Shown here piece after piece: positions 63,539 through 64,000 of a stretch of DNA of 64,000 nt. How positions within the stretch are numbered: position 1 is the first letter of the stretch; each line of letters begins with the position of its first letter. Source of the stretch: GCA-2731375 sp964631725 (GTDB lineage: Bacteria; Pseudomonadota; Alphaproteobacteria; GCA-2731375); the NCBI GenBank assembly GCA_964631725.1, contig CAZVYX010000009.1, positions 1 to 64,000 on the forward strand. The letters run 5' to 3'. The position numbers and the translations under genes are program-made. A model generated the notes under the pieces. The model was not told the origin of the DNA. It was given only the letters and a program-made list of their open reading frames with translations, and did no database searches.

Positions 63539-64000
63539 TTACCAGGAAAAGACCTTGTCGATGCCGGCCATCTTAACGCCGGTGAAGGCGGAAGCTTCGA
63601 ACGACAGGGCGCGTAGATCCTCGACTTCGAGATTGTGTACCGTGGATTTGCCGCAGGCCTTGGCCAGGGCGGTGATCTCCATGGTCATGGCGGTCAGATA
63701 GCGTGCGATGCGTTCCGCACCGGCCGCCACGTCCATGCGTTCTTCGAGCTCGGGTTCCTGGGTTGCCACACCAACCGGACATAATCCGGTATGGCAATGG
63801 TGACAGGCCCCGGGCGAGGTGCCGAGCTTTTGATAATCCTCCAGATAGCGCGGTGAGTTACAGCCAAGGGAGATCATCGCCCCGTTGCCGATCATCACCG
63901 CGTCGGCGCCCAGCGCCAGACATTTGGCCGCATCGACGCCGGTCCGCAGACCGCCGGCCGCGACCAGATCGACCTTGCCGGTCATGCCGCATTCGTCCAA
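63539..64000 (-). CDS. glutamate-synthase FMN/Fe-S domain protein, 5' end outside window (GlxD/MgsC-like)
   Basis: The last 153 residues of a larger gene running off the right edge, read on the minus strand. It shows the FMN-barrel end (LVAAGGLRTGVDAAKCLALGADAVMIG) and the Fe-S cluster motif CHHCHTGLCPVGVATQ typical of the GltB synthase domain. As a separate gene with a GS-like neighbour this matches GlxD or the MgsC subunit of N-methylglutamate synthase. Subunits upstream cannot be seen. Confidence 0.85.
   Translation of the reverse strand: MDECGMTGKVDLVAAGGLRTGVDAAKCLALGADAVMIGNGAMISLGCNSPRYLEDYQKLGTSPGACHHCHTGLCPVGVATQEPELEERMDVAAGAERIARYLTAMTMEITALAKACGKSTVHNLEVEDLRALSFEASAFTGVKMAGIDKVFSW

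Overview
The window is GC-rich, densely coded DNA from what looks like a free-living, probably marine alphaproteobacterium, perhaps Rhodospirillales-like. This is inferred from gene content: a class GN sortase with its VIT/VWA target, HspQ, adjacent pssA and psd genes, an Atm1-type exporter, many SDR and crotonase-type enzymes, and a glutamate-synthase-like/GlnT-like pair at the right edge. I see no rRNA, tRNA, CRISPR array, transposase, integrase or phage gene.

Layout. 1-6.8 kb: end of an EamA permease, a radical SAM enzyme, a LysR regulator divergent from an enoyl-CoA hydratase, two SDRs with a DUF2889 protein, and an MFS carrier. 6.8-15.0 kb: a peptide-type ABC importer operon (binding protein, two permeases, two ATPases) ending in an M81 metallopeptidase, with a LysR gene just upstream. 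15.2-20.2 kb: SDR plus carboxymuconolactone-decarboxylase-like gene, then a MoxR/DUF58/membrane-protein operon closed by a long hairpin. 20.3-26.2 kb: PadR regulator, RND adaptor, RND pump and an LpxR-like outer-membrane deacylase, apparently one operon. 26.3-30.1 kb: ATP-grasp ligase, SDR, SMP-30 protein and an orphan peptide-type permease. 30.2-35.8 kb: pssA-psd, an Atm1-like exporter, two small unknown proteins, HspQ and a glycine-zipper lipoprotein. 35.9-38.8 kb: a QueG-like Fe-S protein and an acyl-CoA ligase with an HTH-like N-terminal extension. 38.8-42.8 kb: SIMPL protein, small membrane protein, sortase and sortase target. 43.4-43.8 kb: an AT-rich island. 43.8-51.1 kb: GST, SDR, a ketosynthase/acyl-CoA ligase/lipocalin-like trio, and a phosphotransferase-fold protein lacking its catalytic Asp. 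51.2-54.7 kb: VOC protein, glycosidase-like TIM barrel, C45 acyltransferase, GST. 54.9-57.7 kb: a large orphan histidine kinase. 57.8-64.0 kb: MBL hydrolase, MFS carrier, a palindromic repeat, an unknown protein, an amidase, a glutamine-synthetase-like ligase and the end of a glutamate-synthase-like gene.

Taken together, most genes serve uptake and breakdown of small organic molecules (acyl-CoA chemistry, redox SDRs, glutathione transferases, peptide import and hydrolysis), mixed with envelope functions (phospholipid synthesis, lipid A modification, RND efflux, sortase anchoring). The best candidates for undescribed biology are the sortase cluster, the HTH-ligase fusion beside a QueG-like protein, the RND-LpxR operon, the ketosynthase trio next to a predicted pseudokinase, and the two intergenic palindromic elements. 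None of the assignments was tested by a database search; they rest on recognisable motifs and gene order.
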